Assembly: GCA_002309955.1 (NCBI GenBank)
Contig: DBXQ01000075.1
Span: forward strand, 3,990-16,626
DNA: 12,637 nt
DNA from: Bacteroidales bacterium UBA1208
GTDB taxonomy: Bacteria > Bacteroidota > Bacteroidia > Bacteroidales > P3
Direction: 5' to 3'
The position numbers were made by a program, and so were the translations under genes. Shown here in pieces: positions 1 through 7,469 of the stretch. The notes under the pieces are model-generated. The model was not told the DNA's origin. It made no database searches and worked only from the letters and a program-made list of their open reading frames with translations. The stretch's first letter is position 1, and the number at the start of each line of letters is the position of its first letter.

Positions 1-707
1 TCGAGCATGGAGCCTTGGGCACCTTCGGCCAATACTTTTTTGCCTTCGTTGAGGCATTTGTTGATGAAGTATTCGCTGTTGATAAGTTGGAACTTTTTAA
101 GCAGTTGGAGCGATTCGAGCCAGGTTTTCTCGTATTCGTCGATGGCCATACCGTCGATGGTGAAGGAGGCGATGTCGAATTTGAGGGTGTGGGCAGTCTG
201 CAGGTGCTGGCACTTAAGAAGTTCGTATTTTTCGCGGAAGTCGATGGCGGTAATGTCGCCTACGCGGAGACCGCTGCGTGCAATCTTGTCGGTATAGGCG
301 GGGCCAATGCCTTTGAGGGTGGAGCCTATCTTGGCATTGCCTTTGGCTTGCTCGTTGGCGGCATCGAGGAGACGGTGGGAGGGGAGGATGAGATGCGCTT
401 TCTTTGAGATATAAAGGTTTTTGGTGGCATCGACACCTCGTTGAAGAAGGGCTTCGACTTCGTGTTTGAAGATGTTGGGTTCGATGAGTACACCATTGCC
501 GATTACGTTCAGTTTGTCTTCGTGGAATATGCCAGAGGGGATTATGTGCAGAACGTGTTTAATGCCATTGAATTCTATGGTATGGCCTGCATTGGGACCT
601 CCCTGAAAACGGGCTATGACATCATAGTCGGGAGTTAGGACATCGACAATTTTGCCTTTGCCTTCGTCACCCCATTGGAGACCCAGCAGAACATCTACTT
701 TGCTCAT
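1..707 (-). CDS. purA: Adenylosuccinate synthetase, N-terminal part (cut by window edge)
   Basis: PurA joins IMP and aspartate using GTP, the first committed step from IMP to AMP, in the cytoplasm. My reverse-strand translation from the ATG at 707 gives MSKVDVLLGLQWGDEGKGKI. This carries the GDEGKGK nucleotide loop (residues 13-19, with the expected catalytic Asp14) and GGPNAGH (36-42, His42 as the second catalytic residue). Further on come GIGPAYTDKIARSGLRVGD and, near the edge, AEGAQGSMLD, all typical of the family. About 235 of an expected 420-430 codons are present; the C-terminus lies beyond position 1. The frame is open throughout. The gene is separated from the operon upstream by 202 bp and has its own promoter, so it is probably transcribed independently. 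Identity is very secure. Confidence 0.97.
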   Translation of the reverse strand, partial: MSKVDVLLGLQWGDEGKGKIVDVLTPDYDVIARFQGGPNAGHTIEFNGIKHVLHIIPSGIFHEDKLNVIGNGVLIEPNIFKHEVEALLQRGVDATKNLYISKKAHLILPSHRLLDAANEQAKGNAKIGSTLKGIGPAYTDKIARSGLRVGDITAIDFREKYELLKCQHLQTAHTLKFDIASFTIDGMAIDEYEKTWLESLQLLKKFQLINSEYFINKCLNEGKKVLAEGAQGSML

Positions 708-749
708 TGTATTATTGATTAATTAAATTAGTATTCTGTTTAACGTATG

Positions 750-757
750 CAAAGATA
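750..757 (-). promoter_or_regulatory. Bacteroidota -7 promoter element for purA
   Basis: Read on the minus strand this is TATCTTTG, an exact match to the Bacteroidota -7 consensus TAnnTTTG, lying 42 bases before the purA start codon. Transcription would start near 743, giving a leader of about 36 nt. A matching -33 TTTG at 19-22 bp upstream is not evident; the sequence there is an A/T-rich tract (761-787). The 13-mer TCGTATCTTTGCA around it is identical to that at the ileS promoter. The rest of the 708-909 gap shows no gene and no convincing terminator for the gene ending at 910. Confidence 0.75.
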
Positions 758-909
758 CGATTTTTTTTTCAATTAGATAAAATTTTTCTTTCGAGGTTTC
801 TTTTTTCAGTGTCTATTACCCCTTGTTACTGCCTATTATGTAAGGTGTAAGGTGGAGGAGGATTGTCCTTTTTTGTTGCTGTGGGGAGGTGGCAGGTGAG
901 GTTAGGGGG

Positions 910-1560
910 CTATTCTTTGTCGCGGGAGTGTTTAAACCATTCGACAAATTCGGGCAGGTCGTCCAGTGGACGGAAGCCGGATTTGAAGGGTTCCTTGGGC
1001 ATGGGGCAGAGTTCTATGTAGCCGATGAGCGTGGTGCAGTCGAATTCGCCTATGAGTGCTTCGATGGTGACATATACACCGACAAGGAGGTCGTCGTCTT
1101 CGAGTTGGTCGCGGCGTGGACTCATACCGTTGGCGAGGTCGGGAATGGCAATACGCAGTCCGATGATGTCGGGTTCTTCTTCGTTTTCGAGTTGCATGAA
1201 AGCCATTTTTGCGGTTTCGAAGCGGTATTTGTCGAATAACACTTTGAGGGCTTTGCCTTTGGGTTGGCGGAAGGGGATGATTTCCCACCAGTCTACATCG
1301 GGTGCGTTGTCGGTCAGTTCAATGACATAGCGGAAAAGGTCGAAATCGCCTTCGGCACTGATGGCGAGGGTACGTCCTTGGGCAGTCTGGTCGCCGATTT
1401 CGAAGGTGAGACCGTCGTGGTATGCAGATAGTTGGTGCTGCATCTCGTCTAAGAGCTGTTGGCGGGCAGGCTCGTCAAGGTCGTTGAGCATGGTTAGACG
1501 CTCGCTGTTGGCAACAAACCAGTTCCAGAATATTTCGGTGTGATTGTCGGTAGGGTTCAT
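910..1560 (-). CDS. Uncharacterised acidic protein with N-terminal FWNWF motif
   Basis: This is a 216-residue protein of unknown function. It begins MNPTDNHTEIFWNWF and is strongly acidic: by hand count 43 Asp/Glu against 20 Lys/Arg. There is no signal peptide or membrane segment, so it is probably cytoplasmic. Visible features are FWNWF (11-15), a Trp pair (91-92) in a segment ending in IIPFRQP, an acidic run LENEEEP (124-130), and a Trp-containing C-terminus. I recall similar FWxWF-starting proteins of about 200 residues in Bacteroidota, but I cannot name a characterised member. The ORF is open back to 1713, but that longer start would overlap murB by over 140 bp in another frame. The ATG at 1560, 10 bp after the murB stop, is therefore preferred. 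It is the last gene of the run. Confidence 0.85.
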   Translation of the reverse strand: MNPTDNHTEIFWNWFVANSERLTMLNDLDEPARQQLLDEMQHQLSAYHDGLTFEIGDQTAQGRTLAISAEGDFDLFRYVIELTDNAPDVDWWEIIPFRQPKGKALKVLFDKYRFETAKMAFMQLENEEEPDIIGLRIAIPDLANGMSPRRDQLEDDDLLVGVYVTIEALIGEFDCTTLIGYIELCPMPKEPFKSGFRPLDDLPEFVEWFKHSRDKE

Positions 1561-1570
1561 GGGATGAATA

Positions 1571-2563
1571 TTAAATGATGATTGCTTCTTTTTCGAGGGT
1601 GACGCCAAAAAGTTTTTGGACATCGGCGGTGATGGCATCGGCGAGGGCAACGACTTCGTTGCCTGTGCAACCGCCGAGATTGACCAGGACGAGGGCTTGT
1701 TTGTGGTATACACCGCAACGGCCTAAGGAGCGGCCTTTCCAGCCGGCATGCTCTATGAGCCATCCGGCAGCCAGTTTGAAACCATCGGGGACGGGATAGG
1801 CTACGATGTCGGGATAGCAGGATTTGAGTTGGTTGTAGTGGTCAGTGGTGACGATGGGGTTTTTGAAGAAACTGCCAGCACTGCCGGTTTCTTCTGGACG
1901 GGGGAGTTTGCTCCATCGGAGAGTGGCGATTGTGTCGGAGAGTTGGCGGGGTGTGGGATTGTCAATGCCCGCAGTTGTCAGTGCTTCGGATAGGGCTTTG
2001 TAGCGGATATCAGGTTTGTAGGTGGATTGTAGACGGAAAGTGACGGACCAGACGACGTATTGGTTTCCGTATTTTTTTTTGAAAATGCTGGAGCGGTAGC
2101 CGAATTGGCATTCGTCGTTGAGAAATGTGCGTTCTTGGCCTGTGGTAGTGTCAATGGCTTGGACGGAATGGATGATGTCTTTGGCTTCGACACCGTAGGC
2201 ACCGACATTTTGAACGGGTGATGCCCCAACGGTGCCAGGAATGGCAGTGAGGTTTTCGGCGCCGTGCCAGTGGTTGGCGATGCAGTATTGAACAAAGGTG
2301 TCCCAGTTCTCGCCGGCGGCGGCTTGAATTAAGATATCACCGGTTTCTGGATTTTCGGAAAGAAGGTTTATGCCTTTGTTTTCGAGGTGGAGAATGGTGC
2401 CGTGATAATGGTCGGTGAAGACGATGTTGCTTCCTCCACCAAGGATGAAGAAGGGAGAGTTTTGCAGTGTGCCTTGTTCGATAATGTCAAGCAGTTCTTG
2501 CTTTTGGGAGATGACAAGGTAGCGGTCGGCTGTGGCGGGTATGGAAAAGGTGTTGTATATCAT
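1571..2563 (-). CDS. murB: UDP-N-acetylenolpyruvoylglucosamine reductase (MurB)
   Basis: MurB is the FAD-dependent, NADPH-using cytoplasmic enzyme that reduces UDP-GlcNAc-enolpyruvate to UDP-MurNAc, the second committed step of peptidoglycan precursor synthesis. From the ATG at 2563 the protein is 330 residues, close to the E. coli enzyme (342). Visible motifs are the FAD-binding GGGSN (42-46), AGENW (83-87), and the IPGTVGASPVQNVGAYGVE block (108-126). Also present are FGYRSSIFK with the expected catalytic Arg157, GSAGSFFKNP with the proton-donor Ser231, and a C-terminal LEKE whose Glu326 matches the catalytic glutamate of E. coli. The FGYR-type loop marks it as type I. The frame stays open to 2905, but upstream sequence lies inside the patatin gene and does not resemble MurB. 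An ATG at 2590 would add nine residues and overlap the patatin stop. Confidence 0.96.
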   Translation of the reverse strand: MIYNTFSIPATADRYLVISQKQELLDIIEQGTLQNSPFFILGGGSNIVFTDHYHGTILHLENKGINLLSENPETGDILIQAAAGENWDTFVQYCIANHWHGAENLTAIPGTVGASPVQNVGAYGVEAKDIIHSVQAIDTTTGQERTFLNDECQFGYRSSIFKKKYGNQYVVWSVTFRLQSTYKPDIRYKALSEALTTAGIDNPTPRQLSDTIATLRWSKLPRPEETGSAGSFFKNPIVTTDHYNQLKSCYPDIVAYPVPDGFKLAAGWLIEHAGWKGRSLGRCGVYHKQALVLVNLGGCTGNEVVALADAITADVQKLFGVTLEKEAIII

Positions 2564-2579
2564 AGTATAATGGGATGTA

Positions 2580-4880
2580 TCAGAAAACATAGCCAATGTT
2601 GAGGTATAGGCCAACGCGGCGATTGAAACTGTTCCAGTTGAAGTCGAGAGACACAGGCCCCAACGGGCTATTGTAAGCGGCACGAAGGGCGAAACCATAG
2701 TTGAAATGATGGGTTGCTTCAAGCCGTTTTGGCCAGTCGGATGAGTAGATGACATTGGGCATGAAGTAGAGATAGAATTTCTGAAAGAGTTGATAACGAA
2801 TATCGACACGGGCGATGGCTGCGAAGTCGTCGACATGGATAGGCCGGTTAAGTCCGACGAAAGCAAGTTGATGGTCAAGGTAGCGGCCAGAGATGGTTCC
2901 GCCAATGAGGTTGTCGTACCAAGCCGAATTTTTGCCCAGCACCAGTCGGGAGGAGATTTGAGGGATAAATGTTAGCTTTGAATTTGCCTGCAGGTAGGTT
3001 TGCGCAGCGATGCTGAAGTCAAGAAAGCTGAGATCTAATTGTTTGAAGATGTATTTGTTGTCGATGTGCCAGCCAAAGTCAGCATTGCAATAGAAGCCGC
3101 GAGTGGCGAAGTAGGCGTTGTCAAGGTTGTCAAAAACGCTGTGGAAGAATGCACCAAAGAAACCTCGTGCGTTGTCGAAGTGGAAAATTCCGTCATAAAG
3201 AATATTGTCAAGGGAGAAACTATTGAGGTTGGAATAGATGTCTTCGTCGATACCGAAGGCGAAAGTGATATTACGGAGATGGAACTCGGACAGGTACAGG
3301 CTGAAGTTATGATGGTTTACTTTCCAGATGGAATAGCCTGATGTATCGGATGAACCGAGATTAATAGTGCTGTTGTGGTAGCGGTAGGCTAAGTTGATAT
3401 CGCCAAGTCCCAGATTGCACCATGACAATTTTGTACCCAATCGGATGTTGTAGTTTAGGTTAGCATCAATCCTCAGTTTGAAGCCTGAGAGTTTCTGTTC
3501 ATTGATGCCGAGATGGAGAAGGAGTGCGGCTTTTTCTTGGGAATCATAGCGGAAACCCAAGGAGAGCAGATGAGGTTCGGCGGGTTCGAAGGTGATGATT
3601 AGCCGATATTGATCCAATAATTTTGTACTATCGATAGCATTACTGTCAATTGGGTATAGGTTGTAGAGAATGCTGGAATAAGCTTCGGTACCCATGAGTA
3701 TGCCTATGGCTTTTTGAATTTGGTTGAGAGAGGAAGCAGTGCCGCTTTGGAGACCGCCTTTATTAATAAGCCAGTGGGCATCTGAGGGAAGTACGCCTTT
3801 GTATAAAACCGAGGATAACCAGATGGAGTCGTTGGGCTGAAGTGCCTTGACGCGAGGGGATTGGAGGGTCTTTTGGCAGTGGCCATATTGCTCAAGCATT
3901 GCTTTTAGTTCGAACAGCTCTTTACGGTGGGCATGGGCACACAAGTATCCCCGCATAACCATGGTGTCAATGGCACTTTTGGTGAAGCTAAGCATGTTGT
4001 ATCCTGTGATGTCAGGATGCATGTAGATGTCACAGAGTTTGCGGTTTTCGCTGCGGTTGTTCTGCACGGCAATGCTGAGGTATTGGGATAGTTGTTGGGG
4101 AAGTGATTTCAATTCTTCAGGGTCGGAGCGGAGTTCTTCGGCCAGTTCGATTCCGATGACATAATCGGCACCCATTCTCATGCAAAGGTCGGCAGGGAAA
4201 TTGTTTACCAAACCACCATCGGCCAAGAGTCGGCCTTCCCATTCGACGGGCGAGAAGACACCAGGTATAGCCATGCTTGAACGTATGGCTTTTGGAAATT
4301 GTCCGTGGTCGAGAATAACTGAGTCACCGGTGAGGATGTCAGTCGCCATACAGCAGAAGGGAATGGGTAATTGCCGGAAGTCCATGGAATCGTTGTAGCC
4401 TATGCTCAGTTGGCTGAATAGGTTGATAAGGCTTGCCCCGTTAATGACTCCGCTGGGCAGTGTAGAGAGAATGTTGAAGGAGCGTTCTTCGAAATTGCCA
4501 GCCCCGAAAGGTACGGAGAAGAGGTAGGTGCTTTGTCGGGCTCTTGCGGTGGATGACTGGTAGTAACGGTCGACATTGTTGCTCATGTATATAGACCAGT
4601 CCATGTCGGCAATGAGCGTGGCCATCTCGTCGGGAGTGTAGCCCAAAGCGTATAGCCCTCCAATAATGGAACCCATGCTGGTTCCCGCTACATAGTCAAT
4701 AGGGATGCCAATTTCATCAAGATATTTCAGTACACCGATATGGGCGGCACCCTTGGCACCTCCGCCACTCAGTGCCAGTCCCACTTTAGGACGCAGGTCT
4801 GAGATTGTCGAAGTGTCTTGGGCTGTTGCCGTCAAGAAAACAGTCAGTGATAAAATCAGTATGAGAATGGCCTTTTTCAT
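2580..4880 (-). CDS. Outer-membrane patatin-like phospholipase with BamA-type barrel
   Basis: This 766-residue exported protein has an N-terminal lipase domain and a C-terminal outer-membrane barrel, the architecture of patatin/PlpD-like proteins common in Bacteroidota. It begins with a signal peptide (MKKAILILILSLTVFLTATA, cleavage near residue 20). The patatin domain spans about 33-235: oxyanion loop GGGAKG (39-44), nucleophile elbow GTSMG (66-70, Ser68), and the dyad aspartate in DGG (Asp221). Residues about 350-432 look like a POTRA-type linker. From about 436 to the end, alternating hydrophobic strands with many aromatic residues form a predicted barrel, closing in a terminal Phe (NIGYVF) as expected for BAM recognition. 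The expected reaction is hydrolysis of phospholipid acyl esters; the physiological lipid and the exposed side are unknown. It starts 12 bp after the SGNH hydrolase stop. Confidence 0.93.
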   Translation of the reverse strand: MKKAILILILSLTVFLTATAQDTSTISDLRPKVGLALSGGGAKGAAHIGVLKYLDEIGIPIDYVAGTSMGSIIGGLYALGYTPDEMATLIADMDWSIYMSNNVDRYYQSSTARARQSTYLFSVPFGAGNFEERSFNILSTLPSGVINGASLINLFSQLSIGYNDSMDFRQLPIPFCCMATDILTGDSVILDHGQFPKAIRSSMAIPGVFSPVEWEGRLLADGGLVNNFPADLCMRMGADYVIGIELAEELRSDPEELKSLPQQLSQYLSIAVQNNRSENRKLCDIYMHPDITGYNMLSFTKSAIDTMVMRGYLCAHAHRKELFELKAMLEQYGHCQKTLQSPRVKALQPNDSIWLSSVLYKGVLPSDAHWLINKGGLQSGTASSLNQIQKAIGILMGTEAYSSILYNLYPIDSNAIDSTKLLDQYRLIITFEPAEPHLLSLGFRYDSQEKAALLLHLGINEQKLSGFKLRIDANLNYNIRLGTKLSWCNLGLGDINLAYRYHNSTINLGSSDTSGYSIWKVNHHNFSLYLSEFHLRNITFAFGIDEDIYSNLNSFSLDNILYDGIFHFDNARGFFGAFFHSVFDNLDNAYFATRGFYCNADFGWHIDNKYIFKQLDLSFLDFSIAAQTYLQANSKLTFIPQISSRLVLGKNSAWYDNLIGGTISGRYLDHQLAFVGLNRPIHVDDFAAIARVDIRYQLFQKFYLYFMPNVIYSSDWPKRLEATHHFNYGFALRAAYNSPLGPVSLDFNWNSFNRRVGLYLNIGYVF

Positions 4881-4892
4881 GAACGGGAGCGA

Positions 4893-6008
4893 TTATTGTT
4901 TGACTAACCTGATTGTGCGGGTGTCAGTTCGCGACAGGATTGAGAGCAGGTAGATGCCCGGGGCAAGGTCGTTCATGTCAATGACGGAGGTGGGTTGATT
5001 GAGTTTGCATGCTCGCAAGCGGCGGCCATTCATGTCGTAAAGGACAGCGTCGAAGCAGTGTGCCGGGCCATCAACAACAATGGTTGCCTCAGTTGTGGCT
5101 GGATTTGGGTAGACGGTAATCTGTGTTTTGTGTTCAGGAAATTGGAAATTGATGCCAGAGGCAACGGTATCCACCTGTGTGGTGTCGGTCTGTGTGGTGT
5201 CGGTCTGTATGGTGTCAGTTTGTGTAGTGTCTATTGGACATTGTCTCAACCAAAAGCAGAGGGTGTCGAAGACCACGGTTTGTACAGCTTCGCGGATGGC
5301 ACGGGCATTTTCTTCGTCAATGCCGGGGTTAAAGGAGATGAGCTGTGGCGATTTGCGGAAGATGAGGGTGTAGAATGCACAGGCTGCTGCATAACTGCCT
5401 TCGAGCGAGGGATGGCTTCCATCGTTAGCGTAGAGTTGGATGTCTTGGTTGTTTGTACGCAGATAGCGCCATACCCTTCCCACGGGACAGATGGAAGCGT
5501 CGTAAGTCCGACCCATATACATATAGCGTTCATACAGCAGGCTGTCCATACCCTCATATGTGGCCAAAGGGGGGAAGACGGTGGCGTTTTGTGGGTCGCC
5601 GTTTTCCCGTCCCCATGTCATATAAAGCATTGCCTCTCCATTCTCGTTGTTGGCGTAAACCGAATCGATTAGCTGATGGGCATAAGGGAAACACTCGGCC
5701 TCCACTTGGAATTGCGGGAATGAAGGCAACTGGCTTTGCTCCTGCAACACCACGACATCCCATCCACCTTGGCAAATCATGTCCATGGATTGGTTGATGC
5801 AGTGTTGTTGGAATGTACACCCTCCCGGGGTGTTGCTTTCGTATTCAATACGATCTCCCACACTCTCGGCAGCATTCTTTACCAATAGCGGGAGATTGTT
5901 GACTTCTGTGTAGCTATTGCCGATGAATAGTACACGTCTGCTCTCGTCTTGAGCCCATGCCATCTGGGCTCCGATAAGGATGACAATGAGTAAAATGTAT
6001 CTTTTCAT
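4893..6008 (-). CDS. Secreted SGNH/GDSL-type hydrolase with T9SS sorting domain
   Basis: This is a 371-residue exported esterase-like protein. The signal peptide ends near AWA-QD (about residue 19-20). The SGNH-fold signatures are visible in order: block I IGNSYT (Ser32 as nucleophile), a Gly in NTPGGCTF (block II-like), LQEQS (89-92 region, where block III has its Asn/Gln), and DGSHP with Asp196 and His199 as the catalytic pair. After about residue 258 comes a Thr/Asp/Gln linker made of TDTTQ repeats. Residues about 296-371 form a type A T9SS C-terminal domain (VYPNPATTE, YDMNGR, LAPGIYLL, ending RLVKQ). The protein is therefore expected to be exported by Sec, passed through the T9SS, and anchored or released at the cell surface. 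The substrate is unknown; deacetylation of polysaccharide or ester hydrolysis are both possible. It is 27 bp after the MATE gene and 12 bp before the patatin gene. Confidence 0.9.
   Translation of the reverse strand: MKRYILLIVILIGAQMAWAQDESRRVLFIGNSYTEVNNLPLLVKNAAESVGDRIEYESNTPGGCTFQQHCINQSMDMICQGGWDVVVLQEQSQLPSFPQFQVEAECFPYAHQLIDSVYANNENGEAMLYMTWGRENGDPQNATVFPPLATYEGMDSLLYERYMYMGRTYDASICPVGRVWRYLRTNNQDIQLYANDGSHPSLEGSYAAACAFYTLIFRKSPQLISFNPGIDEENARAIREAVQTVVFDTLCFWLRQCPIDTTQTDTIQTDTTQTDTTQVDTVASGINFQFPEHKTQITVYPNPATTEATIVVDGPAHCFDAVLYDMNGRRLRACKLNQPTSVIDMNDLAPGIYLLSILSRTDTRTIRLVKQ
5175..5234 (-). repeat. Four-unit 15-bp tandem repeat encoding a TDTTQ linker
   Basis: There are four consecutive 15-bp units starting at 5175, 5190, 5205 and 5220. 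The first two are identical (ctgtgtggtgtcggt), the third differs at two positions and the fourth is more diverged. In the coding frame each unit gives Thr-Asp-Thr-Thr-Gln or a close variant. The repeat lies between the hydrolase domain and the T9SS tail of the SGNH protein, where a flexible linker is expected. Copy number could vary by slippage without breaking the frame. Confidence 0.9.
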
Positions 6009-6035
6009 ATAGTATTGGTTTGCATTAAAGGTTGT

Positions 6036-7469
6036 TTATTTGGTGATTAGTCCATTGGGTCCACGTTCTTTTCGGGGTTTGCGTTCAGGGGGTATATACC
6101 CTGGAACAAATACCTTGCGCTGGGAGAGGAGCAAGAAACCGGAAAGAACAGCTCCCAACAGGTCGCTGACTGTGCAACTGCACCACACACCCGACAGCCC
6201 GTCTCCTCCTAATTGCATGAATAGCATCGGCACTAAATACATCATAGGAATCAGGAAAATGACTTGTCTTGAAAGACTGGTAACAATGGCTATCCAAGGT
6301 TTGTCAATGGATTGGAAGAATTGCGAATTGGTGATGGTAAAGCCAATCAAAGGTGCCATGACAAGGAGATATCGCATGGCGGGAATGGCAATAGAGATCA
6401 GTTGTTCGTTGTCGCTCATCATCATGACAAGCAAACGGGGGAAGATTAGCGCCAGCAACATGCCCAAAATGCCAATTCCGACATTCCATTTCATTGATAG
6501 GATGTAGACATGCTTCAACCGTAGGTTGTTTCCGGCACCATAGTTGTAGCCTGCTATGGGCTGCATTCCCTGGCAGATGCCCAGCAGTATCATCACTACC
6601 AGCATGGCCACACGGTTCACCACACCATAGGCACTGACAGCCAGGTCTCCTCCGTAGTGGATTAACTGTGAGTTGAGCAGTGCCACAACCGCACAGGCTG
6701 CCACGTTCATAGAGAAGGGGCTGATGCCGATGGCAAGGATATTCTTGACAATATACATCTTGGGTTCCCAGCAGTGGCGTTTGAAGCGGATAAAGGACTT
6801 GGGGCTGACAAAATGCATCACCGCAAGACCTGCGGAGAAGGCCATGGCAATTGTTGTAGCCCAAGCACCGCCTCGGATGCCCCAGCCCAACCCTACAATG
6901 AAGAGGGCGTCAAGAGCTATGTTCAGTAAGGCTCCACTGACTTGTATCCACATTGATTTGGAAGCATAGCCAGAGGCACGTATCAATCCCGACAGATTGA
7001 AAGTAAGGGTGGTGAGGAACATTCCGGGTAACACAATATCCAAATATTCCTGGGCAAAAGATATCGTTGTGGGAGAGGCTCCGAACAAGGAGAGAATCGG
7101 TTTCATGAACAGGTAGCCCGCGGACAGAAACAGGGCACCGAAAAAGAAAGTGAGGTGTACACTGTTGCCCAAAATCTTTTCCGCCCACCGAACATCTTTC
7201 CGTCCCAAAACAATGCTCATACGAGCCGAAGCTCCAGCTCCCACCAATGACCCGAAAGCATGGATAATATTCATGATGGGCAGGGTGATGGCTAAGGCGG
7301 CAAGAATAAGGGGGCCGTTTTCGGCATGACCCAAGAAAATGCTGTCGACCAAATTATATACCGTGGCAATTATCTGTGTCACCACAGCGGGTAAGGCATA
7401 TTTCCACAATAGGGAACGAATGTTTCTTGTTCCCAGTTCTTTGGTGGTGTCTATGGCCTCGGTACTCAT
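6036..7469 (-). CDS. MATE-family efflux transporter (MepA/DinF-like)
   Basis: This 477-residue inner-membrane protein has about 12 hydrophobic segments. It belongs to the multidrug and toxic compound extrusion family, which exports drugs or metabolites in exchange for Na+ or H+. Family signatures are VYNLVDSIFLG (37-47), LVGAGASARMSIVLGRKD (75-92) in the first half, and GICQGMQPIAGYNYGAG (297-313) in the second half, the last being typical of the MepA-like branch. The C-terminus is a short basic tail. The start codon overlaps the stop of the M20 gene by 4 bp (ATGA), indicating translational coupling. The cargo cannot be read from sequence; the coupling could mean that it exports a product of the M20 enzyme, but this is inference only. 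Confidence 0.94.
   Translation of the reverse strand: MSTEAIDTTKELGTRNIRSLLWKYALPAVVTQIIATVYNLVDSIFLGHAENGPLILAALAITLPIMNIIHAFGSLVGAGASARMSIVLGRKDVRWAEKILGNSVHLTFFFGALFLSAGYLFMKPILSLFGASPTTISFAQEYLDIVLPGMFLTTLTFNLSGLIRASGYASKSMWIQVSGALLNIALDALFIVGLGWGIRGGAWATTIAMAFSAGLAVMHFVSPKSFIRFKRHCWEPKMYIVKNILAIGISPFSMNVAACAVVALLNSQLIHYGGDLAVSAYGVVNRVAMLVVMILLGICQGMQPIAGYNYGAGNNLRLKHVYILSMKWNVGIGILGMLLALIFPRLLVMMMSDNEQLISIAIPAMRYLLVMAPLIGFTITNSQFFQSIDKPWIAIVTSLSRQVIFLIPMMYLVPMLFMQLGGDGLSGVWCSCTVSDLLGAVLSGFLLLSQRKVFVPGYIPPERKPRKERGPNGLITK

Noticed and set aside
15..407. 130-codon open frame on the plus strand
   Set aside because: Antisense to purA, which translates cleanly with all family motifs.
790..909. 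Terminator between the acidic protein gene and purA
   Set aside because: Only a 4-bp stem (AGGA/TCCT) and short direct repeats are present, without a following T-tract.
1561..1713. N-terminal extension of the acidic protein (267-residue version)
   Set aside because: Overlaps the conserved end of murB in another frame with low-complexity Ser/Pro sequence; start at 1560 preferred.
2564..2905. N-terminal extension of murB (444-residue version)
   Set aside because: Runs inside the patatin gene's barrel region in another frame and has no MurB similarity; start at 2563 gives normal length.
4995..5672. 225-codon open frame on the plus strand with Val/Gly-rich repeats
   Set aside because: Antisense to the SGNH hydrolase; the apparent repeat is the complement of the TDTTQ linker repeat.
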